From Candidatus Aminicenantota bacterium (GTDB taxonomy: Bacteria; Acidobacteriota; Aminicenantia; Aminicenantales; UBA8522): a DNA stretch of 7,167 nt. The stretch lies in contig DQHV01000091.1 in the NCBI GenBank assembly GCA_003524335.1, positions 2,266-9,432 of the forward strand, in the 5' to 3' direction. Shown piece after piece: positions 1-5,729 of this stretch. The notes under the pieces are model-generated. The model saw only the letters and a program-made list of their open reading frames with translations. It was not told where the DNA came from and did not search any database. Both the position numbers and the translations under genes were made by a program. Positions within the stretch are counted from its first letter, which is position 1. Each line of letters begins with the position of its first letter.

Positions 1-248
1 AGCGCTTCCTCCGGGCCAGGAAGCGGATCCGGACGCTCATTATCTTCACGGTCGGCATCAAGCGCAAGCATCAGCACACCCGCGTTTATCAGCTCTTGCT
101 GCAGGCGTTCTGCCGGATGGCCCGGGATTTCGATGTGCTGGAGGCGACCTGGGTTTCGCCCGACAACATCCCCGCCCTCCGGGCCGCCGAAAGCCTGGAG
201 ATGAAGCCGGACAAGCACTTCGGCATCTTCGAGAAAAAATTGGGCTGA
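1..248 (+). CDS. GNAT-like N-acetyltransferase, C-terminal fragment (5' end outside window)
   Basis: This frame is open from base 3 to the TGA at 246-248 and gives 81 residues; the start lies left of the window. The last third reads EATWVSPDNIPALRAAESL, then MKPDKHFGIFEKK. This is the C-terminal pattern of large GNAT-fold proteins (the YghO-like group): a strand, an Asp-Asn turn, a helix holding the substrate-side residues, then a final strand ending in (I/Y)(F/Y)EK. GNAT enzymes transfer an acyl group from acyl-CoA to an amine; the substrate here cannot be told. The stretch where the acetyl-CoA loop (R/Q-x-x-G-x-G/A) should sit reads KRKHQHTRVYQLLL, so the canonical glycines are not evident. 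The glycine usual in the 'SLGM' segment is Glu (SLEM). The fold assignment is fairly secure, but catalytic activity is not shown by this fragment. The gene converges with the - strand genes downstream. Confidence 0.7.
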   Translation, partial: RFLRARKRIRTLIIFTVGIKRKHQHTRVYQLLLQAFCRMARDFDVLEATWVSPDNIPALRAAESLEMKPDKHFGIFEKKLG

Positions 249-252
249 TGCC

Positions 253-369
253 ATGGCTAAAAAGCTCACACCTCAGGACTGGGGGCTCCAATCGGAGGCC
301 GGAGGAGCGCTCCTCATCGGAGGCTTCCGCAGGGGCCGGACGCCACCTTCGAGGATTTCGGCCGCGTGA
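253..369 (+). pseudogene. 38-codon ORF, possibly remnant of a broken gene
   Basis: An ATG five bases after the GNAT stop opens a 38-codon frame beginning MAKKLTPQDWGLQSEAGGAL and ending TPPSRISAA. There is no clear Shine-Dalgarno sequence. I do not recognise the product. The first half looks protein-like. After about base 336 a more protein-like reading is in another frame (GPDATFEDFGRVI, stop TAG at 372-374). That would fit one frameshift in a short or decayed gene. The stretch also contains a 14-bp palindrome and a 9-bp direct repeat, which can arise in degraded DNA. It could equally be non-coding convergent spacer. Confidence 0.2.
302..315. repeat. 14-bp perfect palindrome flanked by a 9-bp direct repeat
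   Basis: GAGGAGCGCTCCTC is its own reverse complement. The nonamer ATCGGAGGC occurs on both sides, at 291-299 and 316-324. The site lies between two convergent genes (GNAT ending at 248, MetH-activation protein ending at 403), where transcription terminators are common. No T tract follows on either strand, so a standard intrinsic terminator is not supported. A short hairpin (five pairs, GCGC loop) is possible. Confidence 0.4.
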
Positions 370-402
370 TCTAGGATGGAGACAATTCGGTGCTCTATTC
401 CT

Positions 403-1095
403 CTAGCCTCGAGAGAATTCGCGCTCTCGGTACTCTGCGGCAAGGCCTTCATCGTACTTGGCCCTTCTCGAGGGGCAGACATCGCGGGGGCAGAGTTGGC
501 AGGCGGTGAAGCCCTCTTCGGAAGGGAAGAGAATCCCGGAGATGGATTTCCGGGGAAGCATGAGGAAGTGGTCTGTCAACCTCACGCCGATCGTCTTTTC
601 CGTGTCGCCGAACAGCGAAAACAGCTGACGCTGCTCGGTGATGGGCCAGTCTTCGAGAGAGCCGGGGCTCATGTTGGAGAGGCGAGGAAATCCCCAGCGG
701 CCCTGGAGTTTGTCGGTCAGCCAGGCGGCGCCCTGCTCGAGGACGATGTTCGCGATTTCCTCGAGATAATATTGTTTGAGCAGGTCCCCGAGCGAGGTCG
801 CCGCCTTCTCGAGCTCCGGGCCGATGGTCATGATGTAGGGAAAGACCTTCTGGGCATTCTCCAGGTTGTGCCGAAGGACACCGCTCCGGAAGACAACGCC
901 CGCCACTTCGACGCTGCCGGCGTCCTTGGCGCCGACGTAGGAGATATCGTAGACGGTCCGGAGGCTGATCAGAGACCCGGCCAGCTCCAGGAACTCCTCT
1001 AGATGGAACGATCCGGCCCGATCGGGTCGGATGCGCAGGCGCCGGGCGATATCGCCGGCTTCAAGGTTCACGGGGATATGATCAATAATCTCCAC
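403..1095 (-). CDS. Stand-alone B12-dependent methionine synthase activation-domain protein
   Basis: This 230-residue protein resembles the C-terminal activation domain of cobalamin-dependent methionine synthase (MetH). That domain binds S-adenosylmethionine and supports reductive re-methylation of oxidised cob(II)alamin. Recognisable segments are LRTVYDISYV (residues 45-54), IGPELE (91-96) and SPGSLEDWPITEQRQLFSLF (143-162), followed by IGVRLT (169-174) and MLPRKSISGI (179-188). The last segment corresponds to the MLPAKSVSG motif of MetH. The C-terminal tail carries Cys199, Cys202 and Cys207 (C-x2-C-x4-C), absent from fused MetH as I recall it but seen in stand-alone anaerobe versions; it may bind a metal or Fe-S cluster. 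The protein is cytoplasmic, with no signal peptide. The start is GTG at 1095. An in-frame TAG lies five codons upstream, and there is no clear Shine-Dalgarno, so the start is set mainly by the conserved-looking N-terminus (MEIIDHIPVNLE). It lies 74 bp downstream of an unrelated outer-membrane gene. No methionine synthase is in the window. Confidence 0.85.
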   Translation of the reverse strand: MEIIDHIPVNLEAGDIARRLRIRPDRAGSFHLEEFLELAGSLISLRTVYDISYVGAKDAGSVEVAGVVFRSGVLRHNLENAQKVFPYIMTIGPELEKAATSLGDLLKQYYLEEIANIVLEQGAAWLTDKLQGRWGFPRLSNMSPGSLEDWPITEQRQLFSLFGDTEKTIGVRLTDHFLMLPRKSISGILFPSEEGFTACQLCPRDVCPSRRAKYDEGLAAEYREREFSRG

Positions 1096-1169
1096 TGTGT
1101 TTCTGAGCTAGGTCGTTCAGCTTGCCCAGAATATCCCTCGCCGGCAGACGAAGTCAAGAAAACTCGCGG

Positions 1170-2252
1170 TCAGAACCTGAGTTTCAGCCCCGCAAACAAG
1201 CTGACGCCCGAGACGTTGAATGTCGCTTTTCGGGCGCTCAAGGCTCCGGACGGTTCTCCGGCGCTGATCTCCAGCACCGGACTTTTTTCAGTCTGGATGA
1301 AGTAGAGATCTCCCTCCTTGGTCGAGGTCAGGAGTACCCCTTTTTGAAAAAACACGGTTTTCTCCCGGCCCTTGAACCCGCTGATCTGGCCGTACCTCCC
1401 CACCGCCTCCAGGAAAAAAACGGTAAATGGGTTGGCAGTGAATTCAAACCCGATTCCTCCCTCGAGGCCCAGCCGCCGCGCCTTGGCTTCCTGATAGAAT
1501 TCCTTCAGGAAAAGGTCGTAGTAGCCCATTTCAGCCAGCTGGCTGGTGATCCCCATACTGAATTTGTATTCTGCGGAGAAGAGCGCCGGACCTCCGTTGA
1601 CGGAGATCGCCAGCAGCGAGGAGAGAGGGAATGTGGTGAAAGCAGCGAGCCTGAGGGAACGGGTTTCGAATAGAGGCGCAGCTCGCAGAAAATCGTCCCA
1701 CATGTCTTGTCCCCCGTAGACCATAAGGCTCCCCCGTTTGGTGTGAACGCTCCCCGCTCCGACACCGATGCCGAACCGGGGAGTGATGGAATAGATGAGG
1801 TCTCCACCCGCCTCAAAGCCGGCATGATTGGATCTCTTTTCGTTCCGGATAACTGTCACCCCGCGGGAAGTGAGATCATCGATGGCCCGATCATACAGGC
1901 CTCCGCTGCCCGGATCGAGGTCTGCGCCCGAGAAGATGTTCCACCCGCCTTTGAGCTTCAAGGAAATTTTGAGTCCGAAAAAGGCGCCGTATTTTTCGCC
2001 CTTCTTACCCTCCCGGATATCCGGTCCGCCGAACATCATTTTTTCCATCATCTGAGGAACAATGGACCCGGCGCTTATCCAGGTCATGTCGGCCTCCGGG
2101 TTCAGGCGGGCGATGGCTTTCTCGGCGGGAGCGCGCAGGGACCATTCCCTGGTCTCCGTGCTCTCTGCAAACCGGGGCGATAAGGAAAGCAGGACCGCTG
2201 ATAGTAGGAAAATGATGAGTGCGCTTCTGTTTGTCAGATTCTGATTAGGCAT
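1170..2252 (-). CDS. Secreted outer-membrane beta-barrel protein, family not recognised
   Basis: This 360-residue protein starts at ATG 2252 with a strong AAAGGAG ribosome site (2264-2258). Residues 1-30 form a signal peptide: a short polar N-terminus, a hydrophobic core from about 11 to 24 (ALIIFLLSAVLLSL), and probable cleavage near residue 30. The mature part alternates polar and hydrophobic residues with many glycines (for example GFEAGGDLIYSITPRFGIGV), as in transmembrane beta-strands. It ends in ...SLFAGLKLRF, a terminal Phe typical of outer-membrane barrels recognised by the BAM complex. About 50 mature residues (roughly 35-85, including a Met-rich PQMMEKMMFGG stretch) precede the first clear strand and could form a plug or periplasmic segment. 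I cannot assign a transported substrate or family. It is the first gene of a leftward pair with the MetH-activation protein, but nothing links the two functionally. Confidence 0.75.
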   Translation of the reverse strand: MPNQNLTNRSALIIFLLSAVLLSLSPRFAESTETREWSLRAPAEKAIARLNPEADMTWISAGSIVPQMMEKMMFGGPDIREGKKGEKYGAFFGLKISLKLKGGWNIFSGADLDPGSGGLYDRAIDDLTSRGVTVIRNEKRSNHAGFEAGGDLIYSITPRFGIGVGAGSVHTKRGSLMVYGGQDMWDDFLRAAPLFETRSLRLAAFTTFPLSSLLAISVNGGPALFSAEYKFSMGITSQLAEMGYYDLFLKEFYQEAKARRLGLEGGIGFEFTANPFTVFFLEAVGRYGQISGFKGREKTVFFQKGVLLTSTKEGDLYFIQTEKSPVLEISAGEPSGALSARKATFNVSGVSLFAGLKLRF

Positions 2253-2270
2253 CTTCTCTCCTTTACTATT

Positions 2271-2276
2271 ATTATA
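2271..2276 (-). promoter_or_regulatory. Candidate -10 box for the 2252 to 1170 gene
   Basis: On the - strand the sequence TATAAT (followed by AAT) matches the sigma-70 -10 consensus exactly. No convincing -35 box lies 16-18 bp upstream; the hexamer at 17 bp is AAACAA. Transcription would start near 2264, at the first base of the AAAGGAG ribosome site, giving a leader of only about 12 bases. This is plausible but unusual, so the call is weak. Confidence 0.3.
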
Positions 2277-2325
2277 CGCGAGTTGAATGGGTTTTGTTTT
2301 TCCTGCGGCTTCCCCTCGTTTCCAG

Positions 2326-2352
2326 TTGACAAAGCGGTCATCATTTGATAAT
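2326..2352 (+). promoter_or_regulatory. Sigma-70-type promoter for the STAS/Omp85 pair
   Basis: A perfect -35 box TTGACA (2326-2331) is followed after 15 bp by GATAAT (2347-2352), five of six matches to the -10 consensus. The spacing is two bases shorter than optimal, which usually weakens a promoter. Predicted transcription start is near 2359, giving a leader of about 47 bases that contains the GGGGGA ribosome site (2393-2398), seven bases before the ATG at 2406. Confidence 0.45.
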
Positions 2353-2405
2353 GCTTAGAGGCGATCGGCTGCAGGATCCGGAACGATGTCTAGGGGGATA
2401 GCCAA

Positions 2406-2747
2406 ATGGGAATAGTCAGGCGTGAGCTGGGGGATATCGCCATCTTGGATGTCAAGGGGGAATTGGGACCGAATCCAGTGGACGAAGTCACGCTCCATCA
2501 GCGGATCAAACATGAGCTTGAGGCTGGCCGCAGGCGCCTTCTTGTCAATTTTGCCGAGGTCACCTTTATGGACAGCTCGGGAGTCGGGCAGCTCCTGGCC
2601 AGCCTGGTTTCCACTCAGAACTCTGGAGGCAAGATCAAGCTCGAGAAAATCCCCTCGAAGATCCGGATTCTATTCAAGATTACCTGGATGGAGGGACTGT
2701 TCGAGATATTTGATGACGAGGAAGCCGCCATCCGGAGTTTCGCCTAG
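2406..2747 (+). CDS. STAS-domain anti-sigma factor antagonist (SpoIIAA/RsbV-like)
   Basis: This 113-residue protein is the length of a single STAS domain and is cytoplasmic. The key motif MDSSGVGQLL (residues 55-64) matches the MDSSGLG signature of SpoIIAA and RsbV. In those proteins the second Ser, here Ser58, is phosphorylated by an anti-sigma kinase. When dephosphorylated, such proteins bind the kinase and release its sigma factor. The N-terminal strands (GDIAILDVKGEL, 9-20) and LLVNFAEVTFMD (45-56) fit the STAS fold. Non-sporulating diderms use the same module in sigma switches or other partner switches. No anti-sigma kinase, phosphatase or sigma gene is visible, so the partner is unknown. 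The ATG at 2406 has a GGGGGA ribosome site. The end of the gene overlaps the proposed start of the Omp85 gene by 35 bases, suggesting co-transcription and perhaps translational coupling. Confidence 0.88.
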   Translation: MGIVRRELGDIAILDVKGELGPNPVDEVTLHQRIKHELEAGRRRLLVNFAEVTFMDSSGVGQLLASLVSTQNSGGKIKLEKIPSKIRILFKITWMEGLFEIFDDEEAAIRSFA

Positions 2748-3879
2748 GAAAGCCCGGCTGAAAACCGCGAAGAAGCGCATCGCCACGGCGTTTCTCATCG
2801 GCTTTTGCCTCTTGTCCCTTTTCCGGCTTTGGGCTGCCTCTGCGGTCTCCTTTGAGGAAGAGGCCACAAAGAAGGAAAAGACGAGCGGGCTCACCTTTCT
2901 CCCTGTCATCTTCTACACTCCGGAGACGAAATGGACCTTAGGGGGCGGCGGGCTGTTCTATTTCCGGGCAACCAAGGATAAGGATGTCTCCCGGCCGGCA
3001 AACATCAAATTTATCGCCGTCTACACCCAGAGGAGACAGACCAATTTCGAGCTGAACCCTGATTTCTACTTGGCCAAGGGCTACCACGTTCAGGCCAATA
3101 TCCAGTATTCCGACTTCCCGGATCAATTCTATGGGATCGGTAGCGGGACAACCGGGGATATGAAGGAGCCCTTCACGTCCAGGTTCTGGAAGCTGAGTGT
3201 GGAAGCCTTAAAAAAGGTCCACGGGCCGCTCAACGCCGGCTTCCAATACTTTTTTGACGATACCAAGCTGACTGAAGTGGAGGACGGCGGGTTGCTGGAA
3301 TCACCGAACACACCCGGAAGTTCCGGCGGGACGGCCTCAGGGCTCGGATGCTTGATGACCTATGACAGCCGCGACAGTATCTTCTATCCGACGGCGGGGA
3401 GCTTCCACCAGTTCTCAGTGACGGCATTCGGCGGGGCCTTGGGCAGCGATTTCACTTATAACCGGTTCTATCTTGAACTTCGCAAGTATTTCCGCTTCTC
3501 CTACGCTCACTGCCTGGCTTTCCAGACGCGCTTCCTTTTCCAGGCGGGTGACCCTCCCTTCTGGAGATTGGGCCTTCTCGGCGGGGCCGAGAGCATGCGC
3601 GGCTATTATCTTGGCCGCTATAGGGACAAGAACATGGTGGTCTTACAGGCTGAGTACCGCTGGGCGCCGATCTTCTGGCGGTTGGGGCTGGCGGCTTTTG
3701 CCGCGCTCGGCGACGTGGCCGCGACTCTCGGCCGTTTCGACCTCGGCCAATTCAAGTATACTTATGGCTTCGGGCTACGCTTTGTCATCGATCCGAAGCA
3801 GCGCCTCCACCTCCGCCTGGATTTCGGGTTTGGCAAAGAGACTTCGGGAGTCTACTTCACCGCCAGTGAAGCGTTTTAA
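2713..3879 (+). CDS. POTRA-less Omp85/BamA-family outer-membrane barrel protein
   Basis: This 388-residue protein is built as a signal peptide plus a C-terminal Omp85 (bacterial surface antigen, D15) barrel, with no room for POTRA domains. The N-terminus is basic (residues 1-22), followed by a hydrophobic core from about 23 to 40 and probable cleavage after ASA at 44. Family marks are TYDSRDSIFYPTAGSF (216-231), the start of the conserved C-terminal half-barrel, and GGAESMRGYYLGRYRDK (290-306), which carries the Omp85 lid-loop (V/I/M)RG(Y/F) motif at 295-298. Late strands follow, ending in Phe388. Canonical BamA and TamA use POTRA domains to handle substrates; barrel-only relatives are known but their roles are poorly defined. 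The ATG at 2713 lies inside the STAS gene, 35 bases before its end. A GGAGG sits about 18 bases upstream, rather far, so translation may be coupled. A CTG at 2758 would trim most of the long basic N-region. The open frame extends further upstream only as a shadow of the STAS gene. Confidence 0.85.
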   Translation: MTRKPPSGVSPRKARLKTAKKRIATAFLIGFCLLSLFRLWAASAVSFEEEATKKEKTSGLTFLPVIFYTPETKWTLGGGGLFYFRATKDKDVSRPANIKFIAVYTQRRQTNFELNPDFYLAKGYHVQANIQYSDFPDQFYGIGSGTTGDMKEPFTSRFWKLSVEALKKVHGPLNAGFQYFFDDTKLTEVEDGGLLESPNTPGSSGGTASGLGCLMTYDSRDSIFYPTAGSFHQFSVTAFGGALGSDFTYNRFYLELRKYFRFSYAHCLAFQTRFLFQAGDPPFWRLGLLGGAESMRGYYLGRYRDKNMVVLQAEYRWAPIFWRLGLAAFAALGDVAATLGRFDLGQFKYTYGFGLRFVIDPKQRLHLRLDFGFGKETSGVYFTASEAF

Positions 3880-3881
3880 GA

Positions 3882-5252
3882 CTACCATTTGACGAGATAG
3901 AGCTTCTCCTGCCGCGGCCGGAAGAACTTCCAGCCCTCGGCGGTGAGATAGACCGGGTCCTCGGCCATTATGGTGACTTTTTGACCGCCCCACTCGGGCA
4001 CCTCGGTTTGAGTGTTCAGCTCCATGGCCAGGTAGGATCCATTCCGCAAGAACTTTCCCGGCTCCTTGGGGTCGCGCTTGGCGCTCCGGAAATCGATCGA
4101 GGCGCCCAGGCCGTGGCCCTGGTTTCCGAGCGGATGAGAATAGATCATGGCAACTATCCCTTTGGCTTTCATCTCGGCCATGGTCTCTTCGTAGACGTCT
4201 CCAGCCGGTTTGTCAGGCCGGGAAAGGCGGGCGAGCGCGTCCTGGAGGGCGTTGGTGTTGGCCAGGGCTTTTTGGAGGCCGGGGGGCGCATCCACCTCTC
4301 CTTCCCGGAGGACATAAGCCATCTTCTGCCAGTCCGAGCTCAGGCCCATGTATACCAACCCGAAATCGAGGTGGACGACGTCGCCCCGTTCGATGACCGT
4401 GGCTTCCTTGGCCACCTGGAGGAACCCGCTCGCCATCTTGTCCTCGGCCGTCTTCCGCCGCTGTACGCGGAGGTCCGGCTGGAACCAGGGCCGGAGACCC
4501 AGGGCAGCCGATTGCGAGTAGAGCCACCGCCGGACATCTCCGACAGTTGTCTTGTCCGGCGTTATGACTTCGTTTGAGAGAGCCCGCCGCGCCAGGACCT
4601 CGGTCACCCGGACGAGCTTGGCGTAGTGCTCGAATTCCTCGGGGAGGCGGGTGTCCAGGTACTCTTCGATGAGGGGCGCGGCGCTCACGAACCGCTTTTC
4701 CGCCTCAGGGCCCAGGTTTTCGACGAGAAATTTGTAGGTTTCGTAAGTGAGACTCCGTGTCACTCCGCGCCGCCCGCCGATCCCCAGGCCGATGGTCTTG
4801 GGCTGGAACCTCTCGTCCCATTCCTTCAGGGCCTTGATACTCTGCTTGGATATCTCGAAGAACCGCTCGACGTTTTCTTCGTTGTAGCCGAGGACGGCGA
4901 GCTTCTTCAACCCGGCCTCGCCGCCGTCCACGAAAACGAAGATGTCGCGGTTCCCGACGTAGGGCCGCGGCGGCGCCACGCACTCGGTCAGCGGGTCTTC
5001 GTGGAACTCCTCGTTGACGACAATCCACATGCCCAGGCCGTGCTTCCTCAGGAGCGGCAGGACCATCTCGTGGCGCTTGACCAGCCAGCCCTCGCGGACT
5101 TCGATCTGAGCCGCCAGAGGAAGGAGCGCCGGCAGCGCCAGGTCCGCAGTCGGCGGACTGACCTTGGGGCCGGCGACGCAGGCGGCCAGCCAGACGACGC
5201 AGAGTGCGGCCAAGAGGCCTTTAGCGAGCAGGGGACGGGGCTTCGGATGCAT
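3882..5252 (-). CDS. M24-family (Xaa-Pro aminopeptidase-like) metallopeptidase lipoprotein
   Basis: This 456-residue protein is a predicted lipoprotein: the signal ends in the lipobox LAAC with Cys25 as the lipidation site. It probably acts in the periplasm or on the outer surface. Residues about 45-200 correspond to a creatinase-like N-terminal domain and about 205-440 to a pita-bread M24 catalytic domain. By motif comparison with E. coli aminopeptidase P, the five metal ligands are all present: Asp296 (HLDFG), Asp307 (SSDWQK), His373 (SHPLG), Glu411 (AMELN) and Glu431 (MAEDP). His380, seven residues after His373, matches the conserved active-site His. The fold suggests cleavage of Xaa-Pro or related short peptides, but M24 specificity cannot be read from motifs. 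The start at 5252 has a strong GGAGGT site (5262-5257). The gene follows the 98-residue secreted protein by 23 bases, so they form an operon. It ends two bases from the convergent Omp85 gene. Codon third positions are strikingly G/C-rich. Confidence 0.88.
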   Translation of the reverse strand: MHPKPRPLLAKGLLAALCVVWLAACVAGPKVSPPTADLALPALLPLAAQIEVREGWLVKRHEMVLPLLRKHGLGMWIVVNEEFHEDPLTECVAPPRPYVGNRDIFVFVDGGEAGLKKLAVLGYNEENVERFFEISKQSIKALKEWDERFQPKTIGLGIGGRRGVTRSLTYETYKFLVENLGPEAEKRFVSAAPLIEEYLDTRLPEEFEHYAKLVRVTEVLARRALSNEVITPDKTTVGDVRRWLYSQSAALGLRPWFQPDLRVQRRKTAEDKMASGFLQVAKEATVIERGDVVHLDFGLVYMGLSSDWQKMAYVLREGEVDAPPGLQKALANTNALQDALARLSRPDKPAGDVYEETMAEMKAKGIVAMIYSHPLGNQGHGLGASIDFRSAKRDPKEPGKFLRNGSYLAMELNTQTEVPEWGGQKVTIMAEDPVYLTAEGWKFFRPRQEKLYLVKW

Positions 5253-5275
5253 GGTTACCTCCAGGTTTCCCGGTA

Positions 5276-5572
5276 TTACTCGAGCCGCTTCAGAAGGGCC
5301 TGGAAGCGAGGCTCACTTCGGATCAGGTCGAGGTTGCTGTCGTGTTCGCCCAGCGCGACCAGGCCGTTCGCTCCCATGTAGAGCGCCCGGCCGGCGAAGC
5401 TTACGGCCTTGACCCGGGCCAGCGCGTCAGCCCCTCCCGCCGCTTCCATATTCCGGGAGATGATATCCCGGACGGCGGCCTCATTCTGAGGCGCCGTAAT
5501 GGCCGGCTTATTCAGAGCCAGGATCATGGTTGCGGCGATGACCATGACCGCAGTCAACATGGCTTTTCGCAT
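5276..5572 (-). CDS. Small secreted protein of unknown function, possible gene fusion remnant
   Basis: This 98-residue protein has a signal peptide (MRKAMLTAVMVIAATMILAL, then cleavage near AITA at residue 27). Residues 31-63 (ending MEAAGGADALARVKAVSFAGR) look like the beginning of periplasmic lipoprotein-sorting-like proteins, which normally run past 200 residues. Residues about 75-98 (EHDSNLDLIRSEPRFQALLKRLE) look instead like the C-terminal end of many TPR or TolB-type proteins, where (D/E)PRFQ-x-LL-x-R-(L/M) is common. The gene may therefore be an in-frame deletion or fusion product, or simply a small protein I cannot place. The start at 5572 is chosen because GGGAGGAG lies five bases upstream (5585-5578). 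The upstream in-frame TTG at 5629 lies just before the predicted transcription start. It is the first gene of an operon with the M24 lipoprotein peptidase. Confidence 0.65.
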   Translation of the reverse strand: MRKAMLTAVMVIAATMILALNKPAITAPQNEAAVRDIISRNMEAAGGADALARVKAVSFAGRALYMGANGLVALGEHDSNLDLIRSEPRFQALLKRLE

Positions 5573-5577
5573 GACGT

Positions 5578-5585
5578 CTCCTCCC
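5578..5585 (-). promoter_or_regulatory. Ribosome binding site that sets the start of the 98-residue protein
   Basis: GGGAGGAG on the - strand lies five bases before the ATG at 5572. It decides between this start and the longer in-frame reading from a TTG at 5629. Confidence 0.75.
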
Positions 5586-5631
5586 TGCTTTTCTTTGGAT
5601 GCCGCCATGACAGGCCTTCTTTTGGCCAAAG

Positions 5632-5660
5632 TATATACAGAAGGGATTAAGGGAAGTCAA
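5632..5660 (-). promoter_or_regulatory. Sigma-70-type promoter for the small protein/M24 peptidase operon
   Basis: On the - strand, TTGACT (5660-5655) matches five of six -35 consensus bases. After exactly 17 bp comes TATATA (5637-5632), followed by CT, so that TATACT two bases on is an alternative -10. Predicted transcription start is near 5625, giving a leader of about 53 bases before the ATG at 5572. The inverted repeat at 5661-5682 directly abuts the -35 box, so a protein bound there would touch or block RNA polymerase. Confidence 0.6.
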
Positions 5661-5682
5661 ATTGTCTTATTTTTCAGACAAT
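5661..5682. promoter_or_regulatory. Distal enhancer-type inverted repeat (site A)
   Basis: ATTGTCT and AGACAAT are perfect 7-bp inverted arms separated by an AT-rich 8-bp spacer. The centre at 5671.5 lies about 107 bases upstream of the predicted sigma-54 start of the FadL-like gene. It also lies about 46 bases upstream of the opposite sigma-70 start. The inner form TGTCT-N8-AGACA matches site B in architecture. A dimeric helix-turn-helix regulator, most likely an NtrC-family enhancer-binding protein, is the natural reader. Confidence 0.55.
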
Positions 5683-5694
5683 AAGGAACAAAGT

Positions 5695-5712
5695 TGTCCT
5701 TAAAGTTGGACA
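5695..5712. promoter_or_regulatory. Proximal enhancer-type inverted repeat (site B)
   Basis: TGTCC-N8-GGACA has the same arm length and spacer as the core of site A. Its centre at 5703.5 is 32 bp from that of site A, close to three turns of B-DNA, so both would face the same side of the helix. It lies about 75 bases upstream of the predicted sigma-54 start. It is less symmetric than site A outside the five-base arms. Confidence 0.5.
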
Positions 5713-5729
5713 TATTCTCTTGCCGATTC

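Noticed and set aside
376..1002. Long + strand open frame (about 208 codons) opposite the MetH-activation gene
   Set aside because: It lies entirely antisense to a gene with clear family motifs, has no ribosome site, and its translation shows no recognisable domain. GC-rich genes commonly leave such antisense frames.
1122..1673. + strand open frame opposite the 360-residue barrel protein
   Set aside because: It is antisense to a gene with a signal peptide, ribosome site and barrel-like pattern, and its product is low-complexity and unlike any family I know.
2422..2712. Upstream extension of the Omp85 frame through the STAS gene
   Set aside because: The extension is an out-of-frame reading of the STAS coding sequence and would put over 90 unrelated residues before the signal peptide.
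3877..3884. Bidirectional terminator between the Omp85 and M24 genes
   Set aside because: Only two bases separate the two stop codons and no stem-loop with a T tract is visible around the junction.
4626..5381. + strand open frame of about 251 codons opposite the M24 gene
   Set aside because: It is antisense to a gene with all five metal ligands in place, and is explained by the high G/C bias of codon third positions in that gene.
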